Source: Pontederia crassipes
Taxonomy: Eukaryota; Streptophyta; Magnoliopsida; Commelinales; Pontederiaceae
NCBI GenBank assembly: GCA_030549335.1
Contig: CM060186.1
Location: 18,777,189-18,841,188, forward strand
Reading direction: 5' to 3'
Length of the DNA: 64,000 nucleotides
The translations under genes and the position numbers were made by a program. The notes beneath the pieces are model-generated. The model saw only the letters and a program-made list of their open reading frames with translations, did not search any database and was not told where the DNA came from. How positions within the stretch are numbered: the first letter of the stretch is position 1; each line of letters starts with the position of its first letter. Of this stretch, positions 11,827-24,981 are shown one piece after another.

Positions 11827-14800
11827 AAGAATAGATTGTGAAATTTGTTCGAAAGGTTGTTGAAATAATCAAGAGTGGATGTTTTTTTAAAGAAAATAAT
11901 TTTCATTTAAGGTGGACCATGAATGTCAAAATACAAAAAGCAAGGTCCATAGGTGGGATGCCCTCTAAAAAATTATCGTCATTAGAATGAATAATAAATA
12001 ATTCACAATTTAATTAGTATATCTTGAGCAGTACATGGGGTAATAGACAACATTAGAGTGCGTAGCGTGTCTTTTGCAAAATAATGTCGACCAAAACCTT
12101 TGAGTCAATATTATCTTAATCCTTCTTAGTCCACGGCTCATGCACTCCCAGAAGTCCGAGCATTACACTCCATGCCTCCATTTCGATAGCCGACGAACCC
12201 TTTCTTTCTAATCGTACCTACAAAAATAAAAATCAATAGTGGATGTTCGACTATAACAAGTTCATGTCTTTGATGAATTTGGTATCCCGAAGATAGGTGG
12301 TTTTGGAGGGATCCCATTTCTTTCATGTTGTAAAGTTGTATATGGTTAATATACGACTTGTTGTAAATTTGGTATCATCAATGAGACTAAAAGGTAGATT
12401 AAGAGAGTTGGATCCTTGATGCATGCATAATTTGTTAATATTTTATTTTAATTAAGTTATATAATTTTAGACATCAGGTGCAGCATGTTTAGATATTATT
12501 CGCTTAGCTTTTGTTAAGACAACAATCAACCCAATTTTGATGTTATTTTGCAAGGTTTAACTTATTCAAAAGTTATTAAATTGATAATTTAATTTTCAAA
12601 ATTTTAGTTAAAAATTAAAATGCAAGTAATGACATGGGTATATAAGCCACAACAAATGAGAGCATTTGTAATGACAAGCCCCATTGTTTGTCACGACAAA
12701 ACCATGATGATATATAGTCATAAGAAACCTTTGTCATGACAAGTTGGATCAAGGTCACGGCATGGTATTCATCACAACTTGAAAATGATATATAGTCGCG
12801 GCTTGATTTGTTTGATCTCATTACTTATATATGCATGTTTTTCTATAGCAACGTGATGTGAATACATTGAAGCCGTGGCAAGCATGATCGTGACGAAGAA
12901 GAAGTCCATTGCAGAGGAATCTTTATTGCAACGATTGAAGTTGAAGACATAACAAAGAAGTAATATTTTTATTTTAATCTCGACTGATAAGTCAGGATAT
13001 ATCAAGTATACCATTTTCGTGTGACAACTCCTGATCATTGTATGGTTTTGAAGTCATGACGAAGGCAAGATTTATTGTAATAAGATGGTAATTTTATAAA
13101 CATGTTATGAGTCCTTAGGTCCATGGTTTGAATTTTGTGCATTTACTAGACGTGTCATGATAAGTTGTTTGAGACCTATAAATATGGGTGGGTTCAAGAA
13201 TTCATGCTTTGAAGTCTAAGCCTATTCCCTACTGTTTGAAGTGGCAGATTTTTTTGTGTAGAGCATGATCTAAAATGGAGAGGCTTCTTTAGGTGTTTTA
13301 CTTCTATTTTTTTATATTATATCATGTCTCTCCATAATTGGATAAACTTCACTTATTATTTTTTCTATTTTATTTTTTATTTTGTAATATACCTTTAAGA
13401 AAAAGTATGGTGAGCCCTATGCTCTAACATTTTGACTTTTTATCAATTATTTTTATTAGTTAATTAAATTTTTAATTAATTTATGCTAGTTTTGTGAAGT
13501 GATTAATTTTATAGTTCATGATTATGGTTAATTAATTTTACTTAAAATAATTAATGCCATGTGGTATGTTGATTTCTGCTAGTATGGTAGTAATTATTAG
13601 TGTAGAGAATCTAAATTAATACATCTTAAATTTATTTTATTTAACAGGATCGATTTGTTTGATAATATAATTTTATTTTGATTTGATTTCTTGTGTGGAT
13701 GATGTCAACTTTTAAAGTCCTCAATTTTATATCGATAAATCAATTATTTAATTAGAAAAAGTTTAATCCATCATAATAGGCTAAACAATTTTTTCACTTA
13801 TTTATCTCTAGTCTACTATCATACTATATATAAAATTTTATTTTATAGTTACAAAAATATATTTTTGAAACTCTACTTTATTCTTGTTATCATAAAATAT
13901 TAGATAGGTAGTTAGATTAATTGCTCATGGAATCGATGATTTTAACTTGTACACTTCATTATTTGAGCAATTTGATAATTTATTTTGTTAACAAACGTTG
14001 GATTTAGAGTGATAAGTTGGGGGCATATGCATATTGTTGAAATTGACGTGTTTGATCAATTTTTCTAAAACTTAAATCATTAAGAGCAACATCATTTTAT
14101 ATCTTAACGTTCTCCTTCATGTGAACAACCAAGTGAAGGCAATTTTTTTTAATAAAACTTAACAATGTTTAAATTCTTGAGCTTTTATTAAAAAAATAAA
14201 ATCATTTTATATTCTTAACATGGCAAGGTCCTCCTTCATCAGTGGACTAAATATGGTGATGAAACTATAAGGATGAAGCTACCTAGTAGGATAGGAGTCG
14301 TGTTTTCCACAATAAATAGAGTTGGTAGGTGTTAATTTTAGGAAATTAATTAAGGTTGCGGTGAACTTGGGCTTAAACCGTTAAGATTTGGAGAAGTCAC
14401 ATTTTTCAAAAATAGGAAAAATGAGAAAGATATTAGCAAAAAGTATGATTGGCCTATAAAGCATCGTTTGGTTGAGAGTTAAATATGAATGGAGTCTGGG
14501 CATATATTCCATGAATTAGTTAATATTTAAGTTTAATTTTTTAAAAGAATATGTTAACTTTCAATTTTTTACTATTTAACTTTTTTTCTAAAATAACAAG
14601 TTTGTCTTTTTGTACTTATTAAAAATAATATCCATATTCCCTCGATTAATACCCACCCAAACGTCCCTTAAAGGAATTATGCTCTCCTCTCATGATATGG
14701 CAAAACAAATGAATGTGCTATATTTTTACTACGATAATCTTATGGACAAGATGTGCAAATCCTTCTATACACAATGAGGTAATAATATTAAGATAATCTG

Positions 14801-15407
14801 TTACACAAGTTAACTTGTTGTACTATAATAATACTAGATATTCGTTCCCACTTGTTGATATCACTTAAAGGAATTATGCTCTCCTCTCATGATATGGCAA
14901 AATAAATGATACTATAATAATACTAGATATTCGGTCCCACTTGTTGATATCACTTGATGATTATTAACTTTGTTGTGTTACATGTTGAGAGGATTTTTAA
15001 CTTTGATACATTAATTGCCGGAGTTAATTCTTAATCTCATTATTTAGCATATACTATATATAACTTTGGCTCAAGTGAGTGAAATGGGAGTTTTCCTTTC
15101 GTTCGCTATTATATATGCCACACTTAAATTGTTTTTTTTTTCTAATAACGATCGCATGGAGTAAGAATCAATACTACTTGGAAAGAATCTTTTCATGTTG
15201 AGAAGCCACAGTCGCATAAGTTACTAAATTTTGCCGAGTTTAATTAGGCTTCGACCTTTTTTTTTCATTTTGAATTGGATTTATCTTACCTGACGCTGTA
15301 CTATACACCCATTGTTATGAGTCCTGTCCAGGGTCACGTAAAGCACATGCTTCTCCATGGAAGGGGAGGGATGATTATTAATCTATTTTATTATAATATA
15401 TATATAT
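11827..15407. other. AT-rich intergenic region
   Basis: No gene is recognised. Between 12640 and 13080 short motifs of the form TCATGACAAG, TCACGACAA and their complements recur, resembling a decayed transposon subterminal region, but I cannot define ends. At 14667-14960 there is an imperfect direct duplication. The sentence-like unit TTAAAGGAATTATGCTCTCC occurs at about 14668 and 14866. ACTATAATAATACTAGATATTCG occurs near 14822 and 14911 (first 20 bases shared). The remaining sequence is AT-rich with no coherent reading frame. Confidence 0.5.
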
Positions 15408-15416
15408 TTGATTTTT

Positions 15417-15934
15417 GAATTTTCCCCATAAATCATTCATAAGCTATCATTATTTTCCATATCTAACTCAAAACTATAAACTTGTTTTTTTATCCTTAAA
15501 TTATTGTGACGTTTTCACTTTAGTCCTCCTTTCAACTTCTATTGCATTTTCTGTTACTATTAATTTTACTCATTTATGAAAAAAAATTAAATTACCCCTC
15601 CATCAATAACCCATCAAATAATAAAAATAAAAAATTAAAATAAAAATAATTTTTTTGGAATACTTAATTTTTAGAGCCGAATTGGAGGAGGCGACCGGGA
15701 CAAGGAACATTTTTATTATTTTTTTTATATTTATTATTTGATGTGTTATGAGGGGAAGGGTAATTTAATTTTTTTATAAATGAAAACATTAAAACTAATA
15801 GAAAATATAACGTAAGTGGATGGAAGGACTAAAATGAAAAAGTTATGATAATTTAGAGATAAAAAATAAGTTCATAATTTGTAATTAAATGTAAAAAATC
15901 ATGATAGTTTAGGAGTGATTTATAAAAATAATCC
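15417..15934. mobile_element. Non-autonomous foldback element, MULE-like (518 bp)
   Basis: The left half (GAATTTTCCCCATAAATC...) and the reverse complement of the right half (GGATTATTTTTATAAATC...) match collinearly for roughly 200 bp per arm, with many substitutions. The element is thus two long inverted arms around a short AT-rich centre. It is bounded by a perfect 9-bp direct repeat TTGATTTTT at 15408-15416 and 15935-15943. Long terminal inverted repeats with a 9-bp target duplication are the signature of Mutator-like elements. No coding sequence is present, so it would depend on a transposase supplied elsewhere. Confidence 0.8.
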
Positions 15935-16083
15935 TTGATTTTTATATTCCTCTTACTTCTTAGAGGTTAATGGTTAATTAATTAGCAGCCAGAGTTGTTT
16001 CTGTGGTGCCTGCATGGAGATGGAGACCATTCTCAGCTAGTTAGCTTTTTATGTTAAGTGGAAACTATATATAAAGTAATTAA

Positions 16084-16386
16084 CACTACAAAAAAGAGGT
16101 TTTTGTTACGTGACATTTATTTTATAAACGACACAACAGTCTTAAACGTTGCCTAATGGGCCCTTTTTTTAGTAACGCTTATACGTTACCAAAACTTTGT
16201 AATGGATCACGTTTAAACGTTACAAAAACTAAACTAGGTTATTGGTATCGTTCAAACGTTACGAAAATCTTATTATTGGTAACATTTAAACGTTATTAAA
16301 GAGTGATTAGCGTGTACCATTCAAACGTCACCAATAAATTATTAAACAAGGAAATAATCAATTTTTTGTATTTAGCCTTTACATTA

Positions 16387-16480
<94 letters not shown>

Positions 16481-18810
16481 TGACATTCAAACAAATCCAT
16501 TAAAATGACATTTCCTGAACAAACCATTACATTAAAATGCAAAGTTGTTTATAAAAAATCAAATCATTACATGTAACTAAATTGAACATTTAAAAGAATT
16601 AGAACGCACCCTTTCAACATCAAAAGATTTATGAGGATAAAATAAAATAAAATAATTTAACATGATCTATTAGCATTCAATGTCAATTTACAAATGGCTA
16701 ATGACAAAGTGACTCTGCATAATACTCCTTAATGGAAAACTAGGTTCATTCATATCAACCTTCAACAGGAGCCCCGGTTCATCTCTATCAACCAAAAATT
16801 GCAAACTACTGATTTCAGCATGCTCAACGTTTCTTGTTCCTGCTAAGATAGAAAACATAAAATTTAGCTTTCATTCACAATTTTATTTGGAGATAAAAAA
16901 AACAGAAACTCATGTAATAGAAAGCAAACTATGGATTTCTATAGTTATGAAGAAAGTTTTTTTTTTTCGTTTTAAAGCACCACGAGAAAGAATGTAGTGG
17001 GTTCAATCCAATAGAACAACTAAATAACATCAAGTTATATTTTCAAAATTATAATCTACTAAAGAAAACTACGAACTACTCTCTTGAAGTTTTTTTTTCT
17101 TTGGATCTCAAATTACTAGATCAACATGCATGCAGACTACTAACCACTAAGAGCTATTAAATTATTGTCCATCATAGTCAATTGAAGGGAGGAAGAGAGA
17201 GAGACACTAAAAAATGGGTTTACCGAGAAAATTAGTGAGTTCATTGGCCTAAAGGTGAACAAATGCATGTAATTCTATCTGTTTGCATTAGCATGTTTCA
17301 CTAGCATACAAGTAAATGTAATATAATCACAAAACAGAGCACATCAACAACTAGATAAATTACCAAAAGAAAAGATATTTTACCTATCCAATAGGATATT
17401 TTTTCTTGAGTATATTTGACCGGGAAGAAATGATAAAAAGAAATTAGAGTCATCATATATGCACATAGAGTTGACATCTGCCTTTAAAATCCTTCGGTGT
17501 TTTCAAATGTGAAAAAGAATCTCACCTTATTACATATTAATGTTTTGAGAGTACTTCAATGGTAGAAATTCTGATAATGAATTGATTAAATATATTTTAC
17601 ATATTCCTGACTATAGTAGGATGGATATGCATGCATGAAGTTCATGCTGATATGTAGTTGCATGCACAGATTTTTTTTTTTCTTACAATGTTCAACTTAC
17701 TAATGAATAATTGGAGCTTACTATAGTAGTATTGATATGTTCAGCTTCAAGCAAATAAAAATATTATCATTGCAACAGAGGATTGGTAAAGAAGGAAAAA
17801 AAATTAGCAGAGGCAACTAGTAAATAATTGGAGCAAATGAGTAATGGAATCTTACGGCACGAGAATGACTCTGAACAATGTCAACTGCATGTTGGTTACT
17901 AAGGAGCTCCCACAGACTATCAAAATTAAATATGAGGAAAGAGTCACTTGAATAAATGTGAAAAAGAATTCTCACCTTATCCACACCAGAAAACATCATC
18001 CTTTGTCAGAAAACATGCTATAGAGAAGAAGATTACTGCATATTGTGGATAAAAAAACATTGTCAATGAGATGAATTCACCGGTCTCAGTTTTATACCCA
18101 AAATAAGTTGCCAAAAGTTAGTCCTTTTTAACACCATCCCATGCATCTAAAGCATCATATATCTAGCTTGGCTCCAGCTAATCTCCATTTCATGTTATAT
18201 ATGTTGAAAAGGATATAAAAAAGAACTTATGATATATGGGCATTTCCTCAAGCAACTTACGGACGTACAAATTCGTAGAAACATAACAAAAATGCAACTC
18301 ACAAAATAACAATTCAAGGAACTTGATATGGAATGGTAGAAGAATGCAGGTTAAATAACATCTCTCATAATCTCATTGCTAAAGTACAAACTAAAGAGTA
18401 GGCTAGAAGATAAATTACCTCTCAGATAAAAGATTGTCTACTCGTATGTCTCATAGTTGTCACCTGGACCAACCATCTCGTCATAGAAGGATGGCGATAC
18501 TGAGAACCGACACTGCAGCTAGCAGGAGGCCTCTGACACTCGGACCTGTCACCTCCATAGCAAGATGTCGCTGCTGCCCTGATCTGGCTGCGTTCGTTGG
18601 AGGTCACAATGGAAGGGAAATGGAAGAGACCACAACTCCGGGAAGTGGGTAATAAAACTTTAGGTAGGTCATTATTAAGTTATTTTAATGAAGATATATT
18701 TATAACCGTTACGAGAGGTAATTATTTAGTAACATTTACTTAACGTCCCAAATGATGTTTACATTTGGTAACGATTGCAAACTTTATGAGAAATCAAATA
18801 TGTTGTAGTG
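16084..18810. mobile_element. Non-autonomous CACTA (En/Spm-type) transposon, 2.7 kb
   Basis: The element begins CACTACAAAAAAGAGG and ends GTTGTAGTG, so both ends read CACTACAA inward. The 3-bp direct repeat TAA flanks it at 16081-16083 and 18811-18813. Subterminal regions carry repeated AACGTTAC-type motifs in both orientations (for example AAACGTTAC near 16213 and 16253, and GTAACG motifs near 18710 and 18770), as in CACTA elements. I see no transposase. A GC-richer patch at 18430-18650 could be an exon remnant or captured host sequence. An AAT microsatellite lies inside. Confidence 0.88.
16386..16479 (+). repeat. (AAT)n microsatellite inside the CACTA element
   Basis: About 31 uninterrupted AAT units occur. 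The poly-Asn and poly-Leu frames that overlap it on the two strands are products of the repeat. Confidence 0.97.
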
Positions 18811-18813
18811 TAA

Positions 18814-19456
18814 GTATGAAACTCCTCCCTACTTAGTTAGGGTGCTATACATATTTTCGTGCTTTAGCGAGTACCGAAGATTGCTAAACTTTTCACATTG
18901 CCGAATGGGCTTAAATGTATCATCCCAGATGCTATATATATAATATATATGTCAGTCAGACATATCCATGCTCATCTTTATCAGTTGTTTTTTGTTTTTC
19001 TAATAGTGTGATGTGCATGTTGATATGGGAACAGGATGAACGATTTGGACAACGCGTGTTTCAAGAACTTAACACAAACGAGAGGAAAAATGCGGCAGTT
19101 GCGACTGCGGCGTGACGCCTTACGCGTGTCAGAAGTGCCCTCGAAAGTGGAAACCGAAAGCAATTTTTGATTCATGGCAATGCTGCTTCTACGAACAGTG
19201 GACGCCCCCCCATCATTAATCCGATAAAAGACTTGGCTTCTCGCGATCCGCTTTCGACTGTGTGTGTGTGAGAGAGAGAGAGAGAGACCTTAAATACGGA
19301 CGAATTCGCGCCATGCAGGCAACCCCATAAAACATTAAACCACCACCAAGGAAAGTGACCAGAGGCGGAGAGACGAGGACAGAGGAAGAGAGGATTACGA
19401 AGGAAATCAATAGGAATTAAGGAAGGCATTAGCTAGCTGAAAGGCTTGAACGGCAT
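18814..19456. other. Upstream region of gene X
   Basis: This stretch lies between the CACTA element and the start codon of the next gene. It contains a GA repeat at about 19270-19287, of the type often found in plant 5' leaders or promoters. No TATA element can be assigned with confidence. Confidence 0.35.
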
Positions 19457-20586
<1,130 letters not shown>

Positions 20587-20616
20587 AACGATGCAAATCC
20601 CATCGCCTCAAAGTTG

Positions 20617-21537
20617 GATGTTTTGTGTTGTCACTTACAGTATTCATTGCCTTGTTCCAGAAATTTGCTTACGTAGTTATGCGCGACTCTCCAATAATGA
20701 ACCAGATGGATTGCCCTATCTGAAAGAATAAATATGACAACAATGGAGATGTATCATGTTTGCGGATCCATTATGGACATGACATTATTTCATATGTTCC
20801 ACACAAGCTCTTGCTGATAATTCCATGCAATGATTGTTACACAAGCATCACTGCATTACAGTTTTCAGCTGACAACTCATACGTTATGTAGAGTATCGTA
20901 GATATGGAATGGAAGGACATATAAAAACTGTAGACAACGTCGAAGCAAACAAATAACAAATAATCAATAGACAACATTGCAAGTGGTTTCCATAACAGAT
21001 AAGGAATGCATGGATAGGATCTTTGCTCATAAAAAAAATGTTACAAAAATGCTGAACGCAATTTTACAAGTAGACACAATGATGAAATTTTACGAGACAT
21101 CTGTAGACATGCAAAAAAGTTCCCATGTTCAGCAAACAAAAGAATGATCGAAGCTCTTCAGAACACTTCATGTTTATGTTCCCACAGAATTCTTACATGA
21201 AGCCGAGAACGAATTGAAGTGGAGATGCCCCTGAATTCTGTTTATGGTGCAGAAGTTCCATTAATGTCTTATGATTAATTATGCACCACATAAAACAGAT
21301 GCCCCCCGTTTCATGCCAAAAATGGGGAAAAAAAGTAGTCTCTTATGCATCCAACTTTCTACACCTCATTAGCATCTGGAAGGTCAAATATTTACCTGAG
21401 AGACTAATGATAAATGCTAAGGAAAGCATAGTTCTTTATCTCCACTTGCATTTCGACTTTATAAACTTCTTGTAAGCTCTCTGTCTTTGATTCTGCATCA
21501 GTAGCCTCCTTGAGTAATATACAACCTTCATCAAGGT
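20617..21537 (-). pseudogene. Gene Y remnant, part 1: 3' flank and end of last exon
   Basis: This stretch is collinear with 42522-43470 downstream of and inside gene Y, in the same orientation. Shared landmarks include GATCCATTATGGACAT, AACAAATAACAAATAATCAA and TTTGCTCATAAAAAAAATG. On the minus strand the last 130 bp resemble the gene Y C-terminus ('GCILLKEATDAESK', 'VEIKNYA' against 'GAILLKEAEDAESK', 'VDIKNYA'). The segment is cut at 21537 by the LTR-type insertion and resumes at 23366. It has no start, no upstream exons and several substitutions, so it is a dead duplicate. Confidence 0.87.
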
Positions 21538-23365
21538 TGTAATGCCCCTGAAATCGCACCTCCCGCACTGCCTGTTGCTCTACTGACATTGAATATTTAA
21601 CAAAACTGCTTACGTGTCACTAATAAAATAATAATAAACATAATAGATGACTTTAATTACGAAAGAGTAGTCGAAATGCCATGATGAATGACTTAAATGC
21701 AGAAGTTCATAATGTTTCATATTATAGAAAAATATGCAGAAGTCTATGATGTTTCATATTATAGAAAGTATGCGAAAGTTCATGGTGTCTTGCAATATAG
21801 AAAATTATGCGGAAATATAACAAAACTTGTCTGAAGTTCTATGTGTGAAAGAAAAACATGATGTCTTTGATTAATAACATAATTTAAACAGATATGCAAC
21901 AAGAAGCTCGGAATGGAAAGATCAGTCATGTGCAGCATTCTCCAAGCTCTGCGCTCTCCATCACCTTTTTAGTTGGCATTCTCACCTGCAAAATCCCAAT
22001 GCAAGAGAATAGAATACCCATGAGCAAAGATGTCCAGTACACTAGCAATAAACGATGAAATAAGGATCGATGAAATCAATGTATAAGTCTTAAGTCTTTA
22101 TTCATATCAGTACTCTGTTCTTTACTATAATAATATTTTATCTTTGTTTTACTTTGACTTTGTTTTACAATATCTTTGCTATGTTGTGCTATACTTTACT
22201 TTACATTATCTCTGCTTCGCTTTACTTTACTTTGCTTTGCATTGCTTTACTGTGAGTTGCACTACGTCTTTTACATTACTAGAATATTCTTAGGGTTGGT
22301 TGTCCTATGCGAGCTCGATTTTATTAGGTTTTGAAGGCAGAGGTGCATCTCTGATTCTCTGATGCTAGAAAGCCCATAAAGGGAAAAAGGGGTGGGTGTT
22401 ATTACCTCACCCAGTTCGGAAGGCAGAGGGAAGAATTCCTACAATCCAGGAATAGTGGTCGGTTACAAGACCTGTATGTTCACTGTCTCCTCAGCTAGCT
22501 ACATGTCCCTCTGACATAATATTTTAATCTTTAAGGGAAGGGGTATGTCCTTTAGCATCGCCCTCCATTCGAGATACAGGTGGAAGAAGACCTGAAATCT
22601 CAGGAATAGTGGTCATATAAAACAGTAGCTTCGCTGTCCCCTCAGCTAATTACCTATCCATTCTCTGCTTTAATCTTTGATCTTTGCTTTAACTTTGGAG
22701 GCGGCACATAGCAATCACATGTCTTTGTCCTTGCTTTAATTATCTTTAGCCATTGTGAATTCTATGATTTAGGGTCCAATGGAACTTTGATCTTTGTACA
22801 ATAGGATTCAGCCAGTATATGATTCCGACGGTCGTCCGATCATCAAATCGATACGATATGAATACGAAACTTTAAGGTAACACTCTCATGATCACAATGG
22901 TATAATTCTTTGCATAAATAATTCATAATTCTTCGTCTATGGGATTAAAACGCTAAGGGTACCTTTTTTCGGTCGCACTATCGAATTTTTTGACGAATTG
23001 CTCGTCGTCGGTCGCTCCTGATCGGCGAGGAAGGTCCACCTCTTCCGTGCGCACGTCGAGGGGTGTCTGTGCTCGTGGATTGATCGAAGGGGCATTGAAG
23101 GGATCGACCGTTTGCTTCTGCTCTATTGCTCGGTCACGTTCGTCGGACGGGGAGAAGACGAAGGAGAAGAAGACGAAGGAGAGAGGGAGGAGGTCGGGGG
23201 TTCCAAGAGGGCGCAAGTGCGGCCCTCCCCCCCTCTTATATGCCCCGGCCAACCCTTGGTCGGCCGGAGGCGAAACGGCGGAAGGCCAGGGGAGGCGACG
23301 CCTCCCTTGCCGACCGCTCGTTTCAAATTTTCTCTATTTTTTTTATTAAAGGCCGTTACGTTACA
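21538..23365 (+). mobile_element. Probable solo LTR (1.8 kb) inserted in the gene Y remnant
   Basis: The insertion starts TGTAATGCCCCTG and ends GTTACGTTACA, so it has TG...CA termini. It is flanked by the 5-bp direct repeat AAGGT (21533-21537 and 23366-23370). Removing it restores collinearity with gene Y (CAAGGT...TTTAAGGGCAG). No gag or pol is present, and a TATATG motif lies near 23238 in a GC-rich 3' part. The pattern fits a solo LTR left by LTR-LTR recombination, probably of a Ty3/gypsy element. A large non-coding element with LTR-like ends is the alternative. Positions 22380-22650 contain two imperfect copies of a CAGGAATAGTGGTC...CTCAGCTA block. Confidence 0.75.
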
Positions 23366-23401
23366 AAGGTCACTTATTTTAAGGGCAGATGATCTTTCAG
23401 C
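23366..23401 (-). pseudogene. Gene Y remnant, part 2 (36-bp island between two insertions)
   Basis: AAGGTCACTTATTTTAAGGG and the following CAGATGATCTTTCAGC match gene Y positions near 43466-43502 (AAGGTCCCCCAATTTAAGGG). The first five bases are the duplicated target of the probable solo LTR. The last five (TCAGC) are the target of the copia element. The island proves that the two insertions hit the same pseudogene within 36 bp of each other. Confidence 0.88.
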
Positions 23402-23722
23402 TGTTGGAGTCGTCGTCTTCTTCCAATCCAGAACCTTCTTCCGGTTCAGCTGACAAAGGCGACTTTGCTTCTTGTCCAAATTCAAGCAATTAGTCGGCGA
23501 TTATTCTGATTATATCATCTTATTAATATATCATTTTGCTTTTCATTTTATTTCATTCCGGTATAAGTTTTATATAAAACTAAGACATTGGGTTTTCTGT
23601 TCGTTTGGATCTGTAATGTTCCTTTCCTTTTGACAATTAAGAAAATGATGAAGAAGCGATTGTTCTTCAAAACTCTCTATCCCTTTTCTGTAACTTTCTG
23701 GATCGAGTGCTGCATTTTGACA
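23402..23722 (+). repeat. 5' LTR of the younger copia element
   Basis: This 321-bp repeat has TG...CA ends and is followed at once by the tRNA-Met primer site. It is preceded by TCAGC, which recurs after the 3' LTR. Confidence 0.95.
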
Positions 23723-23795
23723 TGGTATCAGAGCTACTGCGAATCTGAACAGATCTAATTTTTCTTGGAGTTTCAGCGGTTAGTATCTCTTATTC

Positions 23796-24482
23796 TTGAG
23801 TATGGATTCATCTACATCGGTTGGAAATCCTTCAGTTCCTGTGAGCATAGATCTGCATAGTCCTCTTTATTTGAATTCGTCTTATACTCCTGGATTAATT
23901 CTTACTCCTCATGTACTTGTTGATTCAAGTAATTATTTGCCTTGGAGTAAATCTTTGTTCAATACTTTGCGAGTTAAAAATAAACAAGGATTTGTTGATG
24001 GTTCTTGTTTAATGGAATCTTTTGATCGTGCTTTACACTATCAGTGGAAGCGTTGTGATTCTTTGGTTATTTCGTGGATCACTAGCACGGTTTCTAAAGA
24101 CTTGATTAGCAATGCAGCTTATGATGAAACTGCACTTGTAATCTGGTTGGATTTAAAGGAGAGATTTCAGAGATCTAATGGAACGAAAATCTATATGTTG
24201 CATGGTGAAATTTATTCCATCAATCAAGGTTCCATGACTGTAGGAGAGTACTATAATAAATTAAAATTTCTATGGGAAGAATTAGTTCTAATGGTTCCTA
24301 GTATGGGAGTTGCGGGCTCTTCTAAGGAATTTTCTGAATATTTACTTCAGCAAAAAGTGTATAAGTTTTTGCTTGGTCTGAATGATTGTTACAGTCAAGT
24401 AAGATCTCAGATTCTCCTGATGTCACCACTTCCTACTTTGAATCAAGTTTATTCCATGGTTGCTGAAGAGGAGCTAAATTGA
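23796..24482 (+). pseudogene. Copia gag, N-terminal part
   Basis: An open frame of 228 codons starts about 70 bp after the primer site. Residues 43-70 hold 'SSNYLPWSKSLFNTLR' and 'GFVDGS', typical of the copia gag N-terminal domain. The UBN2-like region follows ('ALVIWLDLKERF', 'YYNKLKFLWEEL', 'VYKFLLGLNDCYSQVR'). The frame ends in TGA at 24480. Downstream, near 24660, a degenerate 'CYK-stop-IGYPPGFK' stretch is the usual post-knuckle motif of this copia group, broken by a TAG. Gag would package the element RNA; here gag and pol are separated by stops. Confidence 0.85.
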
Positions 24483-24981
24483 CTGTTAGTTCTAATCAGA
24501 GTGCATCATTCATGAATAATTCAAGGCAACAATTTAATCAGCAATACAATCAGAATGTTGTGTCTTCTAATAAACAACAACACAATTTGGACAGCTTCAG
24601 TTGAACACTAGGCAATATAATCAGTCTAAACCTAAAAGAAATTCCTCTAATAGGAATTAATGTTATAAATAGATAGGATATCCTCCTGGATTTAAGTTTA
24701 AAAATAATAGGAATCAATATTCAGTTCCTGCTAATGTTTCAGACTTTCCATATTGTGAGCAACATAATTCATTCAGTCAGGGTTATCCAAGTCAAGGTTA
24801 TCAGGCTCAATTCTGTCAGAATCAACCTCAGAATTTTCATGCCTCGTTTAGTGCAAATCAGGGGGTTATAACAGATAATTCTGAGAATGTCAAGAATGAA
24901 AACCTTGGCAAAGCTCCTGTTCTTACTGAAGAACAATATAAGAGAATTCTCAAGGTTATAGATAAGGAACAAAAGGTTGAA

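Noticed and set aside
16296-16503. Poly-Leu and poly-Asn open frames
   Set aside because: They are translations of the AAT microsatellite within the CACTA element.
22953-23485. Several overlapping 88-120-residue open frames on both strands
   Set aside because: They lie in the GC-rich 3' part of the probable solo LTR and run into the copia LTR. No domain is recognised.
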